DNA of 64,000 nucleotides from positions 186,001-250,000 of the forward strand of contig NZ_FXUG01000009.1 in NCBI RefSeq assembly GCF_900182915.1, in the 5' to 3' direction. Within the stretch, counting starts at the first letter, position 1, and the number at the start of each line of letters is the position of its first letter. Below are positions 10,075 through 20,178 of this stretch, one piece after another. The position numbers and the translations under genes are program-made. The notes beneath the pieces are model-generated. The model was not told the origin of the DNA. It saw nothing but the letters and a program-made list of their open reading frames with translations, and did no database searches. This DNA comes from Neorhodopirellula lusitana. Lineage in GTDB: Bacteria > Planctomycetota > Planctomycetia > Pirellulales > Pirellulaceae.

Positions 10075-10189
10075 CTTCTTCCCTTCGTCAGCAGACCTAT
10101 CGGTGAATGGTTTGGCGTTTGCTACAGTCTTAACCAACGTTTGCAAACTGCCAAATTGACACGCAACTACTCTTTTTTGAACATTCACC

Positions 10190-11197
10190 GTGGCTGAAGA
10201 CCTTTATCAAACCCTCGAGGTTTCTCGCGATGCGGACAAATCCGCACTTCAAAAAGCCTATCGCAAATTGGCGCGCAAGTACCACCCGGACATGAACCCG
10301 GATGACAAAGCCGCACAGGAAAAGTTCAAACGTGTCCAAGAAGCCTACGAAGTCCTAAGCGACGAAGAAAAACGTGCTGCTTACGACCGCTATGGAAGCG
10401 ATTTCGAAAAAATTCGTGGCGGCTATCAGCCTGGGGCCAGCGGAGGCGGTGGTCCATCGTTCGACGGCTTGGACCTGGAACAGATTTTCGGGGCTGCCGG
10501 ACGCGGCGGCGGCGGCGGAGCCAGTGGAGGCCCCGGGTTCGAGAACGGCTTCAACGATTTCTTCGAACAAATCCTCGGTGGCGGTGCCTCGATGGGAGGC
10601 GGTGGTGGCAGTCCATTCGGAGGAGGCGGAGGCCGGCGTGCCCCCGCACCCCCTCAACGCGGAGCCAACACACGATACGAGCTTTCAGTTCCGTTCGAAA
10701 AAGCGGTTCTTGGCGGAAAAGCGGAGTTCTACCCAACCGGCACCGGAAAGAACGAGAAACTCTCGGTTACGATCCCTGCCGGAGTCGAGGAAGGTGCCAA
10801 GATCCGGCTGCGTGGCCAAGGCCAGCAGGTCCCCGGTGGCGAGCCAGGCGATTTGATCTTGGTCATCAAGATCGACGAACACGCCTTCTTCAATCGGGTC
10901 GGCCGCAACCTCGAAGTCAAACTGCCCATCACCGTCGGTGAGGCCGCAATGGGAGCCAAGATTGACGTTCCTACGCCCAAAGGCACAGTCAGGCTCTCGA
11001 TCCCAGCAGGCAGCCGCAGCGGCAAACGATTGCGACTGAAAGGACAAGGGATTCAGTTCAGCTCAGGTAGCCCCGGCGACCTGATCGCGGAACTGCAAAT
11101 CCAACTGCCCGAAGAACTTTCCGAATCGGCAACGGAGCTAATCAAGCAGTTCGAAGAAGCCCAAGACTTCGAGCCACGAAAGGATTTGAAGTTCTAA
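10190..11197 (+). CDS. DnaJ-class (CbpA-like) co-chaperone without zinc finger
   Basis: A 335-aa J-domain protein starting at GTG. Residues 1-70 are a J domain with the HPD tripeptide in KYHPDMNPDD, which stimulates Hsp70 ATPase. A Gly/Phe-rich linker follows (~80-160, with several GGGG runs). The remainder is the DnaJ C-terminal peptide-binding region (YPTGTGKNEKLSVTIPAGVEEG, IRLRGQGQQVPGG). No CxxCxGxG repeats are present, so it belongs to the class II/CbpA group, not to DnaJ proper. It presumably partners a DnaK encoded elsewhere. No good ribosome binding site is visible before the GTG. Confidence 0.9.
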   Translation: MAEDLYQTLEVSRDADKSALQKAYRKLARKYHPDMNPDDKAAQEKFKRVQEAYEVLSDEEKRAAYDRYGSDFEKIRGGYQPGASGGGGPSFDGLDLEQIFGAAGRGGGGGASGGPGFENGFNDFFEQILGGGASMGGGGGSPFGGGGGRRAPAPPQRGANTRYELSVPFEKAVLGGKAEFYPTGTGKNEKLSVTIPAGVEEGAKIRLRGQGQQVPGGEPGDLILVIKIDEHAFFNRVGRNLEVKLPITVGEAAMGAKIDVPTPKGTVRLSIPAGSRSGKRLRLKGQGIQFSSGSPGDLIAELQIQLPEELSESATELIKQFEEAQDFEPRKDLKF

Positions 11198-11339
11198 GTC
11201 AAAACTGAAAACAACTCTCTGATCGTCGCCGAACCGCTCCGACAGTACGCAGCCGGTTCGCAGCCAAAACACCTATCGGCGCATCCACCGAAACATCGAC
11301 CGGCCAAGCGATCGGACGACGATTGCTTTCTGCTCGATC

Positions 11340-14300
11340 CTAACGACTCAGGAAGAGTCGCTTGGACAACGTTCGCGGTGGCCGAATGGTGGCTTCCGTT
11401 TGATCGTCCTCGCCGGTCACGCCGTTCCCCGCCGTGCTATCGATATCGAACTCATTCGTCTCAACGACTTCGATCCCGAACGACTTCACGCTTTGTTCCT
11501 CCACCAAGAAACTAAGCGTCAGCTGTTGGCTCGCACCTGCGGCTAAGTCGCCCACGACCCAAAGTCCGGTTGCGGGATCAAAGCTGGCCGATGCAGGATC
11601 CACGTCGGACAACGTCAGCCCGTCAGGCACCGTGATTGCAACCACGACACCTGTCGCATCGGAGATCGCACGATCAGCCAAGGCGGCGGCTTGCACAAGC
11701 GTACTCGCTGAACCGTTTTGCACCGTTACCACTAACTGCACCGTGTCACCGACCACGATTTCCTCGGGACTGACCACCGCCGACACACTCACGTCCACGA
11801 CGCGAGGCACCGCAGTCACGTCCGTTAGATCATCCTCGCCAACGATCCCATTCCCAGCAACGCTGTCAGGATCGAATTGGTCAGCCAGGATAATTTCGGC
11901 GATGTTGGTCAGAATATCGGATGAGCCCACACGTCCACTCACTTGCAACGTCGCACTCTGCCCGACTTCAAGTTGATCAAGGGTCCACCGATTAGTGGAT
12001 TCGCTATAAGTCCCACGGAGCGGCGTGAACACAACGTCCAGCAGCCCACTGGGCACCGATTCCGAAATCACAATTCCGGTGGCGACATCCGGCCCATCGT
12101 TGCGGATCGTCACCAAAAACTGAATGGTCTCATCTTGGTCCGGGGTCGTGTTGCTAACACTGCTGGACAATGAAAGATCCGCCCGAGGCAGGGTCAACGT
12201 CACCGCCGCATAATCATCCTCACCCGCACCGTTATCAGGGGTGCTGTCGCGGTCAGGCTGGTCCGCCGCAACGATCTCCGCCACGTTCACAATTCCCGCA
12301 GACAAGATCGCATCCAGGTTGTCCACGTTGGGACTCACCGTCGCCCGCAAGATAAGCGTGGCCGTTTGATCAGCGGCAAGTTCAGGGATCGTCCAACGTC
12401 CAGTCTGCCGATCATAGCCACCCTCATCGGCACTGGACGAAACAAACGTCAAACCACTTGGTAGCGGGTCATCCACTACGATCCCGGTTGCAGTGCTAGG
12501 ACCGTCATTGCGAACGACCACTTCGTACTGAATCGTATCGTTGACATTGGGCCGCGAATCACTGACGCCTTTGGTCAGAGCAAGATCAATCAACTGGGGC
12601 GTGAAATCAACCGAGGCTTCGTCATCCTCGCCCGCCCGATTCCCCGGCGTGCTGTCCGGGTCACGCTGTGACGACGCCGTGATCTCCGCAAAGTTGGTTC
12701 GCACGACCGGATCGTTGGTGTTGTTGTCGTCAAAATCAACCGTTGCGATAATGTCCAACGATGCCGACCCACCCACGGCAAGTGTCGGAATCTGCCAAAC
12801 GCCACTACTCGCGTCAAAGTCTCCCGTCGTGGTTTGCGATCGAATATTCGTCAATCCAAACGGCAATGAGTCAGTAACTTCAATGCTTTCAGCGACATCC
12901 GGACCGTCGTTACGAATCGTCAAAGTGAACGTGACGTCGTCGCCCACGTTGGGTGTATTGTCACTCACACTTTTGGTCAGCGATAAATCCGCACTCGCTG
13001 GCGTGATCGAAACGGAGGCTTCGTCGTCCTCGTTGTTGCCGAAACCGTTGCCTGGCGTGCTGTCTCGATCAAACTGATCCGCTTGGATCACTTCGGCCAT
13101 ATTCGTCAGAGTTTCGACGTTACCCACGATCCCGCGAATCACCAATTCACTGGTATCACCACTCGCCAGCGTGCCAACGGTCCAGCGGCCTGTTGAGGAA
13201 GCAAAAGCAACTGACGGGGTCGCCGACAAGAACTGAAAACCACTTGGCAGTGTGTCTTCCACCACCACCCCGGTTGCGGTGTCGGGGCCGGAGTTGGACA
13301 CCGTTAAAGTGAAAGAAACCTCACTGCCGACCGGCGGACGCGATACCGACGCAACTTTCTCCAGCGACAAATCAATCACCGGCGTCGTCAATTGATCATT
13401 GGCTTGATCGTCTTCTGATAACTGATTGTTATCGGGTGTCGAATCGGGATCGTCCTGGTCGACTTCAATCAATTCCGCCACGTTCGTAAACGTTCCCGAC
13501 TCATCCACATCCGCATTGATTTGCAAGGTCGTCGATTGACCGACTCCCAGCGATGGGATCGACCACAATCCGGTGCTAGCAACATAGCCGCCCGACGCAT
13601 CGCTTTGACTGTCCGATCGATAAGTCAGCCCATCTGGAAGCAAATCGCGAATCACCAAATTTGTCGCGATATCTGGGCCCGCATTGGAAACCACAATTTC
13701 GAAACGGGCTGTTTCACCTACGTTTGGCGAAGGAGTCAAAGTGGTCTTTTCAACGGATACATCAGCGATCGGAACCCGCACACTGACGGAATCCTGGTCA
13801 TCTTCGGTAGGATCATTGTTCCCAGGCGTGCTATTGAGGTCGAACTGATCGACTGAAAGCACTTCGGCGGTGTTAACAAGATCGCCATCAGGCAAATTGG
13901 TGAGACTACTAATTCGGGCGTCGAGATAAAGTTCCGTCGATGCACCGGACGCCAGTGACGGGATCGTCCACCGTCGCGTCGACGTCACGTAGGTTCCCGA
14001 TTCCGGAAGGCTGTCGATAATTGAAATCGACGATGGAATCGTTTCACCGATGACAATGTTGGTAGCGGTGTCGGGACCTGAGTTCGTGACCGAGATCGTG
14101 TAGCGAAACGTTTCCCCCACGCGAGGAGTTACGTTATCGACTGCTTTATCGAGCGATAGGTTGATCGCTTGAGCCTGCACCGAGGCACTGGCTTGGTCAT
14201 CCTCGCTGGCAACTGAATTCCCCGGTGTGCTATCGGTGTCGGGAAGGGTGGCTGTAACGATCTCGGCCACGTTATCAATCGAACCGGCCACGGTGCTCAT

Positions 14301-17201
14301 CAAAACGATGGACAGTGTCGCTGATCCGTTGTCCGCGAGATTCGGCACAGTCCAACGCCCGGTCGAGTCATCGTAGTTTCCCACCAGTGAATCCGAGCTG
14401 ACAAACGTGGCTCCGCTTGGTATCGGATCGGAAACGATAAACTCGCCTGACGCGTCGGGACCATCATTCCGCACGGTGATCGTGAACGTGACCTCCTCGC
14501 CCACACTTGCGACGGAACTGTCACTTGTTTTGGTCAGTGACAAATCCGCACGCGCGGGCGTGATGGTCACACTCGTTTGATCATCTTCACTCGCGATCGA
14601 GTTGTTCGGCGTGCTGTCAGTGTCGAATTCGTTCGCGTCGTTCACCTGCGCGGTGTTGACGATGGAGTCCAGTATCACGCTGCGATTTGGGTCCAACACG
14701 GCTTCAATCTCCAGTGTCCGCGTGGCACCGGCGGCAATGCTGCCGACATCCCAAATCCCGGTCGACGAAGAGTACACCTGCCCCGACGTGCTGGACTGGA
14801 AGATCACGCCGCTGGGCAGGTTGTCTTGCACCAACACTCCACTGGCGTCACTGGAACTTGTATTGGTGAGTGTCAATGTGTAGGTGAACGTTTCGCCGGG
14901 TGCCGGACGGGTCGGGCTCACCGTACTGCTGAGTGCCAAATCGATCGTGACCGGCGACACGACGACCGAGTCATAGTCATCTTCAGTGGTGTTCCCGTTA
15001 CCAGGCGTGCTGTCTGAATCGACTTGGTCTGAACTCGTGATTTCAACGATGTTCGTCTTGTCACCTGCATTTTGCACCGTGGCCACCAGTGTCAAAACAG
15101 TCGGACTGCCGGTTCCGACGTCGACCGGTACCGTAGGCAGTGTCCAGATTCCAGTGCTCGGTTCATAGTCACCCAGCGTGGTCGAATCGCTGACATACGA
15201 CAAACCCGACGGCAACACGTCGCGGACATCAACATTGGTCGCCGGGTTGGGTCCAGCGTTGTTGAGCGTGATCGTGAAAGTGACGTTATCGCCTACCGTC
15301 GTCCCGCCATTGGAGATCGCTTTGACAACCGACAAGTCAGCGACCTGGGTTTGCAGAGTCGCGTCGTCTTGATCGTCTTCGGTCAAATCGTTGTTGTCGG
15401 GTGTGCTATTGGTATCTCGCTGATCGGCGGCAATCACCTCGGCCACATTGGTGAAACTACCGGACTGATTCACTTGAACGACCAAGTCCAACGTTGCTTC
15501 CTCACCCGACGCCAGCGAGGGCACGGTCCAACGACCATTGCTCGTATTAAACGAACCCGTTGACGGCGAATTGCTTGTCAGCACCAACCCACTGGGCAAC
15601 GTGTCTTCCACGACCACGTTCGTTGCGGTGTCCGCTCCCGTATTCGACAAAACGATCTGAAATGTTACCGAATCGCCCACGTTCGGAAGAACATTGGAAA
15701 CCGTTTTGTCGATTGCCAAATTGATCTGCGTTGCAGTGACACTCGCCGATGCCTGGTCATCTTCGTCTGGATCATTATTGTTCGGCGTGCTGTCCGTGTC
15801 GAACTGCTCTACCGCGGTTACTTCCGCCGTGTTGGTTTGCGTTGCTGCCGACGTCAAGCTACCCGTTATCGAAAGCGTGGCCGTCGCACCCGTTGGCAGT
15901 GAAGCGATCGACCATTCACCACTTGTCGAATCGAAGTCCCCAATCGAAGCTTGATTGCTTTGATAGCTGATCCCCGCTGGAAGCGTATCCGTGACGACGA
16001 TTCCAGTCGCCGTGTCATCGCCTTCGTTCACCAGCGTTAGCGTGAATGTGACCGGTTGATTGAATGTTGCGTTCGTCGTGACCAGTTCCTTGGACAGTCG
16101 CAAATCGACCGACTCGAAGTTACTGAAATCCGACACTGGAATCACGTTAGGCCCCAACGTGACAAACGCGTTCGCCAACGCGTCATAGTCCGGCCCGCCT
16201 TGAATCTCGATTTCAATCGCACCGATCTGAGTGAAATCGGCACCACCGCCCGACGTACTGACAAAGTCGTCGAAATCAATGAACTCAGTGTCGGTGGGCC
16301 GCGTTGTTGACCGCTGAATATCGAGGGTTCCAGTACTGACTCCGGCAGTGCCACTCCCACCCGGATCCGAATAGATCCGCACCAACGCGATCCCGTCGGG
16401 AATGACCGAATTGATCGCCAGGCCAATGCCGGATGCCTGACCACCCTGCGTCAAATCGAATTCATTCAGACCCGTGGTTTCAATCGTCCCCAACGCGTCC
16501 CCATCACCGTCATAGATCACGCTTCGTCGACCGTCACCCAGTCCGTCCGAACTGATCTTCAACAGGTCGGTACTGTTCGTGTCGTTGACCGTGATCTCAA
16601 TCGTGCCGTCCGTGCTGGTCAAGTTCACCAACAAGTCTCTTGCCCCGCCCAAGACCTGATCGCTGGCCTGAGTCGATGTGGAAGCATTCCCATCGTTCGT
16701 GTCGTCGGACACGGATTGCGAGTCCTGATCATATCCGTCAATCGTTCGGATCACCTGACCGCTCGCCTGAGTCGACGTGATCGTGATCGGTCCCGAAACG
16801 GATCGTTGGAGTGTTCGACCGTCGACCGTCTGTGCAGGCTGCACAACGAAGTACTGCCCCGCAGGCAGTCGTTCAAACGAATAACTTCCCGACGCATTGG
16901 TCGTCGTCATCCGCAGTTCGGTATCACCAGCGTCCGGCTCAAACAGGTCGTCGCCGTCGCCTTGATAGAGATCCAAAACCGCGCCAGCGACCTCTTCACC
17001 CGCAGTAAACCCATCGCCAGAAAAGTCGTCGTAAACCAGCCCAGTCAGGTTCGCCAAATCGGAAGCGACGGCCAGCAAGCGACGCCCCTCCAACGGCTCC
17101 AGCATCAATCGGCGACGAGTTCGCCGCGATGACCGACGTCGAATACTGGCGTTGCCACGGCTTTGAGCTTCTTCGTTTGAACGATGTCTTCGGAATCCCA
17201 T
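11340..17201 (-). CDS. LEPR-XLL surface protein with SdrD-B-like domain and twelve DUF11 repeats
   Basis: A 1953-aa exported protein. The N-terminus is Arg-rich and contains LMLEPLEGRRLLA, the planctomycete LEPR-XLL signature of secreted giant proteins. Residues ~48-130 form an SdrD-B-like domain (TGLVYDDFSGDGF, YSFERLPAGQYFVVQPAQ). A lamin-tail/DUF-like section follows. From ~370 to the end, about 12 units of ~125 residues repeat the pattern DLSLTKxVSNxxPxVGDxVTFT, then ATGVVVxDTLPSGL, then an acidic DxDSTPxNxxxEDD close, typical of DUF11 Ig-like domains with a possible calcium site. The start is supported by AGGAGAAGG before the ATG. It probably forms an extended stalk or matrix protein. 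No C-terminal anchor is recognised; the protein ends LSKRLFLSR. Confidence 0.88.
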   Translation of the reverse strand: MGFRRHRSNEEAQSRGNASIRRRSSRRTRRRLMLEPLEGRRLLAVASDLANLTGLVYDDFSGDGFTAGEEVAGAVLDLYQGDGDDLFEPDAGDTELRMTTTNASGSYSFERLPAGQYFVVQPAQTVDGRTLQRSVSGPITITSTQASGQVIRTIDGYDQDSQSVSDDTNDGNASTSTQASDQVLGGARDLLVNLTSTDGTIEITVNDTNSTDLLKISSDGLGDGRRSVIYDGDGDALGTIETTGLNEFDLTQGGQASGIGLAINSVIPDGIALVRIYSDPGGSGTAGVSTGTLDIQRSTTRPTDTEFIDFDDFVSTSGGGADFTQIGAIEIEIQGGPDYDALANAFVTLGPNVIPVSDFSNFESVDLRLSKELVTTNATFNQPVTFTLTLVNEGDDTATGIVVTDTLPAGISYQSNQASIGDFDSTSGEWSIASLPTGATATLSITGSLTSAATQTNTAEVTAVEQFDTDSTPNNNDPDEDDQASASVTATQINLAIDKTVSNVLPNVGDSVTFQIVLSNTGADTATNVVVEDTLPSGLVLTSNSPSTGSFNTSNGRWTVPSLASGEEATLDLVVQVNQSGSFTNVAEVIAADQRDTNSTPDNNDLTEDDQDDATLQTQVADLSVVKAISNGGTTVGDNVTFTITLNNAGPNPATNVDVRDVLPSGLSYVSDSTTLGDYEPSTGIWTLPTVPVDVGTGSPTVLTLVATVQNAGDKTNIVEITSSDQVDSDSTPGNGNTTEDDYDSVVVSPVTIDLALSSTVSPTRPAPGETFTYTLTLTNTSSSDASGVLVQDNLPSGVIFQSSTSGQVYSSSTGIWDVGSIAAGATRTLEIEAVLDPNRSVILDSIVNTAQVNDANEFDTDSTPNNSIASEDDQTSVTITPARADLSLTKTSDSSVASVGEEVTFTITVRNDGPDASGEFIVSDPIPSGATFVSSDSLVGNYDDSTGRWTVPNLADNGSATLSIVLMSTVAGSIDNVAEIVTATLPDTDSTPGNSVASEDDQASASVQAQAINLSLDKAVDNVTPRVGETFRYTISVTNSGPDTATNIVIGETIPSSISIIDSLPESGTYVTSTRRWTIPSLASGASTELYLDARISSLTNLPDGDLVNTAEVLSVDQFDLNSTPGNNDPTEDDQDSVSVRVPIADVSVEKTTLTPSPNVGETARFEIVVSNAGPDIATNLVIRDLLPDGLTYRSDSQSDASGGYVASTGLWSIPSLGVGQSTTLQINADVDESGTFTNVAELIEVDQDDPDSTPDNNQLSEDDQANDQLTTPVIDLSLEKVASVSRPPVGSEVSFTLTVSNSGPDTATGVVVEDTLPSGFQFLSATPSVAFASSTGRWTVGTLASGDTSELVIRGIVGNVETLTNMAEVIQADQFDRDSTPGNGFGNNEDDEASVSITPASADLSLTKSVSDNTPNVGDDVTFTLTIRNDGPDVAESIEVTDSLPFGLTNIRSQTTTGDFDASSGVWQIPTLAVGGSASLDIIATVDFDDNNTNDPVVRTNFAEITASSQRDPDSTPGNRAGEDDEASVDFTPQLIDLALTKGVSDSRPNVNDTIQYEVVVRNDGPSTATGIVVDDPLPSGLTFVSSSADEGGYDRQTGRWTIPELAADQTATLILRATVSPNVDNLDAILSAGIVNVAEIVAADQPDRDSTPDNGAGEDDYAAVTLTLPRADLSLSSSVSNTTPDQDETIQFLVTIRNDGPDVATGIVISESVPSGLLDVVFTPLRGTYSESTNRWTLDQLEVGQSATLQVSGRVGSSDILTNIAEIILADQFDPDSVAGNGIVGEDDLTDVTAVPRVVDVSVSAVVSPEEIVVGDTVQLVVTVQNGSASTLVQAAALADRAISDATGVVVAITVPDGLTLSDVDPASASFDPATGLWVVGDLAAGASQQLTLSFLVEEQSVKSFGIEVVETNEFDIDSTAGNGVTGEDDQTEATIRPPRTLSKRLFLSR

Positions 17202-17369
17202 CTCAGACCTTCTCCTGCGACCTAAACCCTAGAACAACGCCAGGAAAGATACGCAGAGAAAACGGGATAGGGAAGATGAGAGGTTTTCGGCAACCACCAG
17301 CGAAATCTGCTTTTCAGCTCGCAAACGAAGCCGATTCAGCTGTTCTAGGTAATTCCAAAATTGACCAAG

Positions 17370-18248
17370 TCAGACGAGACGAATACCAGAATCATCGATT
17401 TGATAGGGAACAATGGACTCTTCACAGGCGCTGCCACGGTGCTTGGCAACGTACAGTGCTCGTCCCATTCGATTCCCGTCTCGAGTCTTGCCCATCAAGA
17501 TGATCGTGTTGGCACCGGACATCACATCACCGCTTTCGATCGGTCGAGAAATCAGATCGTCCAACATCACTTCATGACTTGTCGCCAACAACAAGCACCC
17601 CAGGTCGTTGCGGTCGTACGCGTGCTCGGTCACTTGGGCCTCGTTGTCGCGGTAGCCGACTCGAAACAGGTCGCGGGCAACCCAGTCATGCTCTTTCATC
17701 AAAACCTGATGATAGACGTACTCGAACATTTCAAACTGGATTGATTCCGCTGCCCTCTCGACCGGCTCAACGCCATCGACGACCAAACGACGGACCCCAT
17801 GGACAAAGTTGCCGTACAAAAATGCGATCGTGTGATCCAGCTTTCGGGTTTGCTCAGCCTTCCACTGCCGCCAACCGTCGGAATCCAGATCCCCCGCCGT
17901 GACGCGTCGTCCGGAATGCTCAAACAAGTGCAGGTAATCTTGTCGAGCCTTCACCGGATCCCAAATTAATTCCGGATCGACTCGTCCAATTGCTGAGTAA
18001 ACCGCCATCTCCCAATCTCGCTGGCTGGCAGCGTATTCGAAATGGTTCTGAGAATCCCCACGGGACGTCAAATCAAAAACAACACCACGCTGCCCTTCCT
18101 GTTGTCGCCCATGATCTGCAAACGACACACCCAACTGGGTCTTTCCAATTCCAGTCGCCCCCAAAACCACCGTCAACTTGCCTGGTAGCAATCCCCCACC
18201 CAGCAGTTCGTCGAGGCCTTCAATTCCGGTCTTCAGTCGTTGATTCAC
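17370..18248 (-). CDS. RecA/KaiC-superfamily P-loop ATPase
   Basis: A 292-aa single-domain ATPase. The N-terminal [19 protein letters not shown] is the KaiC/RadA-type lead-in. Walker A ([10 protein letters not shown]) lies near residues 31-40 and a Walker B-like strand (RRLVVDGVE) near 160. KaiC proper has two such domains, so this is a short homologue, not a clock protein. No kinase-phosphotransfer or zinc-finger region is evident. The neighbours (a DUF11 surface protein and pnt genes) do not suggest a pathway, and function is unknown beyond ATP binding. Confidence 0.75.
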   Translation of the reverse strand: MNQRLKTGIEGLDELLGGGLLPGKLTVVLGATGIGKTQLGVSFADHGRQQEGQRGVVFDLTSRGDSQNHFEYAASQRDWEMAVYSAIGRVDPELIWDPVKARQDYLHLFEHSGRRVTAGDLDSDGWRQWKAEQTRKLDHTIAFLYGNFVHGVRRLVVDGVEPVERAAESIQFEMFEYVYHQVLMKEHDWVARDLFRVGYRDNEAQVTEHAYDRNDLGCLLLATSHEVMLDDLISRPIESGDVMSGANTIILMGKTRDGNRMGRALYVAKHRGSACEESIVPYQIDDSGIRLV

Positions 18249-18503
18249 GTCGGGTCGTTCTCAGAAAGAGGTGCATTTGCGATGTCAATTGCGCTCGAGG
18301 CGACATCCTAACAAACAGACAAATTTGCACGACACCCCCATCAACGAACCATCGTTCAGCACCTACTGAACTGGCCCCCACGTGCCAGCAGTCGCTCGCG
18401 GCGCAGCGGCAAGTCGCCCTAGCGAGGATCGCGTGCTTTCCGACCGGGACGCCCCAGCCGAGTTGCCCCAGTGGAGCCCCAGCGAAGCCCTCGAATACAA
18501 CGT

Positions 18504-19880
18504 CTAGTTTTTGAATTCGCTGATAATCGCTGACAACGACTGCTTCGCATCACCGAACAACATCCGCGTGTTCTCTTTAAAGAACAATGGATTCTCGACC
18601 CCTGAAAAGCCGGAGGCCATCGAGCGTTTCAGGACGAACACCGTACGAGCCTGATCCACGTTGACGATTGGCATGCCGTAGATCGGACTATTGTCGTCCT
18701 CGCGCGCGGCCGGATTCACCACGTCGTTAGCACCAATCACGATCGCCACATCAATGTTTTCGATCCGCCGATTGATGTCGTCCATTTCAACCAATTGGTC
18801 GTAAGGCACATTCGACTCCGCCAACAAAACATTCATGTGCCCCGGCATACGGCCAGCAACAGGGTGGATCGCATAAGTGATCTCCGCCCCGTTGGCTTCC
18901 AGCAATTCCCCCAGTTCGCGCACCACGTGCTGCGCCTGCGCGACAGCCATCCCGTAGCCCGGAACCATGGTCACGTTTGTGGCAGCTTCCAAAATCAGGT
19001 AGGCGTCTTCGGCACTAATTGGCTTGACTTCACCTTCGACTTTTGTCGCCGCTTGCGGGGCTGCAAATCCAGAGAAGAGCACATTGGTCAGCGACCGATT
19101 CATCGACTTGCACATGATGTTCGTCAAAATGATCCCCGCCGCACCCACCAACGAACCCGCCACAATCAGGATCGTGTTGTCGATCGCGAGGCCTGCCGCA
19201 CATGCGGCCAAGCCCGAGTAGCTATTCAGCAAAGAGATTACGACGGGCATGTCGGCGCCACCGATCGGAATGACTGCCATGACACCCAACGCCAACGTCA
19301 AGACAATCACGATCCCAAGCAACACTGTGGGCGGCCCCTGCCCCATCACTAACATCACGCTGCACCCTAAAAGGGCAAGCAAAATCAGGACGTTCAAGAA
19401 CCGCTGTCCAGCAAAATTCATCGCTCCACTGCCAATGGTTTCGGACAGTTTTGCCCACGCCACCAAGCTTCCCGTGAAGGTCACACCACCAATCAAGATC
19501 GACAGCAGGATCGTGACCATCGTGAAAGCGGATAACTGTTCGCCCTGCAACCCGGCCGCCTGCAAGGCTGCCCAACCCAACAACAAACTGGCAATCCCGC
19601 CGGAACCGTTCAGCAACGCCACCATCTCGGGCATGCCGGTCATTGCGACCCGCTTCGCCGCAACGATCCCGACAATACTGCCCAATACAGCGGAAACTAG
19701 AATCCACTTGAAATCGATGATGTCCCGTGATGTCAGCGTCACCACCACGGCAATCAACATGCCGATCGACGAGAGCACGTTGCCACGTACCGCCGTCGCT
19801 GGCGAACTCATCCGCTTCAATCCAAACACAAACAAGATGGCGGCAATGATATAGCCGGCACCGATGGCTTCCGTACTCAT
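18504..19880 (-). CDS. pntB: NAD(P) transhydrogenase beta subunit
   Basis: A 458-aa membrane protein joining the proton channel to the NADP(H)-binding domain. Many hydrophobic helices occupy residues ~1-260, including GGADMPVVISLLNSYSGLAA. The soluble dIII domain follows, with VPGYGMAVAQAQH, HPVAGRMPGHMNVLLAE and IGANDVVNPAA, all hallmarks of PntB. It completes the transhydrogenase that couples proton entry to NADPH formation from NADH. AGGAG precedes the ATG, and the start overlaps the end of pntAB by four bases. Confidence 0.97.
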   Translation of the reverse strand: MSTEAIGAGYIIAAILFVFGLKRMSSPATAVRGNVLSSIGMLIAVVVTLTSRDIIDFKWILVSAVLGSIVGIVAAKRVAMTGMPEMVALLNGSGGIASLLLGWAALQAAGLQGEQLSAFTMVTILLSILIGGVTFTGSLVAWAKLSETIGSGAMNFAGQRFLNVLILLALLGCSVMLVMGQGPPTVLLGIVIVLTLALGVMAVIPIGGADMPVVISLLNSYSGLAACAAGLAIDNTILIVAGSLVGAAGIILTNIMCKSMNRSLTNVLFSGFAAPQAATKVEGEVKPISAEDAYLILEAATNVTMVPGYGMAVAQAQHVVRELGELLEANGAEITYAIHPVAGRMPGHMNVLLAESNVPYDQLVEMDDINRRIENIDVAIVIGANDVVNPAAREDDNSPIYGMPIVNVDQARTVFVLKRSMASGFSGVENPLFFKENTRMLFGDAKQSLSAIISEFKN

Positions 19881-20176
19881 GGTGTGTCTCCTGTTTGCTC
19901 TTTCTTTTTCTTAAACATACTCAACATGCGGTCGGTCACCATGTACCCGCCCACGACATTCACCGTGGCAAAGAACACCGCCAGTGCCCCCAACCAAGTC
20001 GCCCAGCCCTCCAGCCCGGCTCCTGCCGAAGTGATCGCGCCGACCACAGTGATTCCCGAAATCGCATTCGCCCCCGACATCAGCGGCGTGTGCAGGGTGG
20101 CTGGCACCTTGGAGATCAGTTCAAAGCCCAGAAAGATGGACAACATCAAAACAAAGCCAAGATAGACAAGTTCCAT
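19877..20176 (-). CDS. pntAB: NAD(P) transhydrogenase alpha subunit, membrane part
   Basis: A 99-aa protein with three hydrophobic helices (YLGFVLMLSIFLGFELISKV, NAISGITVVGAITSAG, LGALAVFFATVNVVGGYMV) matching the C-terminal membrane half of E. coli PntA encoded as a separate gene. In split transhydrogenases this subunit forms part of the proton channel with PntB. It lies two bases after pntAA and overlaps pntB by an ATGA, so the three genes are one operon. A GGAG sits upstream of the ATG. Confidence 0.95.
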   Translation of the reverse strand: MELVYLGFVLMLSIFLGFELISKVPATLHTPLMSGANAISGITVVGAITSAGAGLEGWATWLGALAVFFATVNVVGGYMVTDRMLSMFKKKKEQTGDTP

Positions 20177-20178
20177 TG

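Noticed and set aside
19249-19854. 201-codon open frame on the plus strand
   Set aside because: Antisense to pntB, whose identity is certain.
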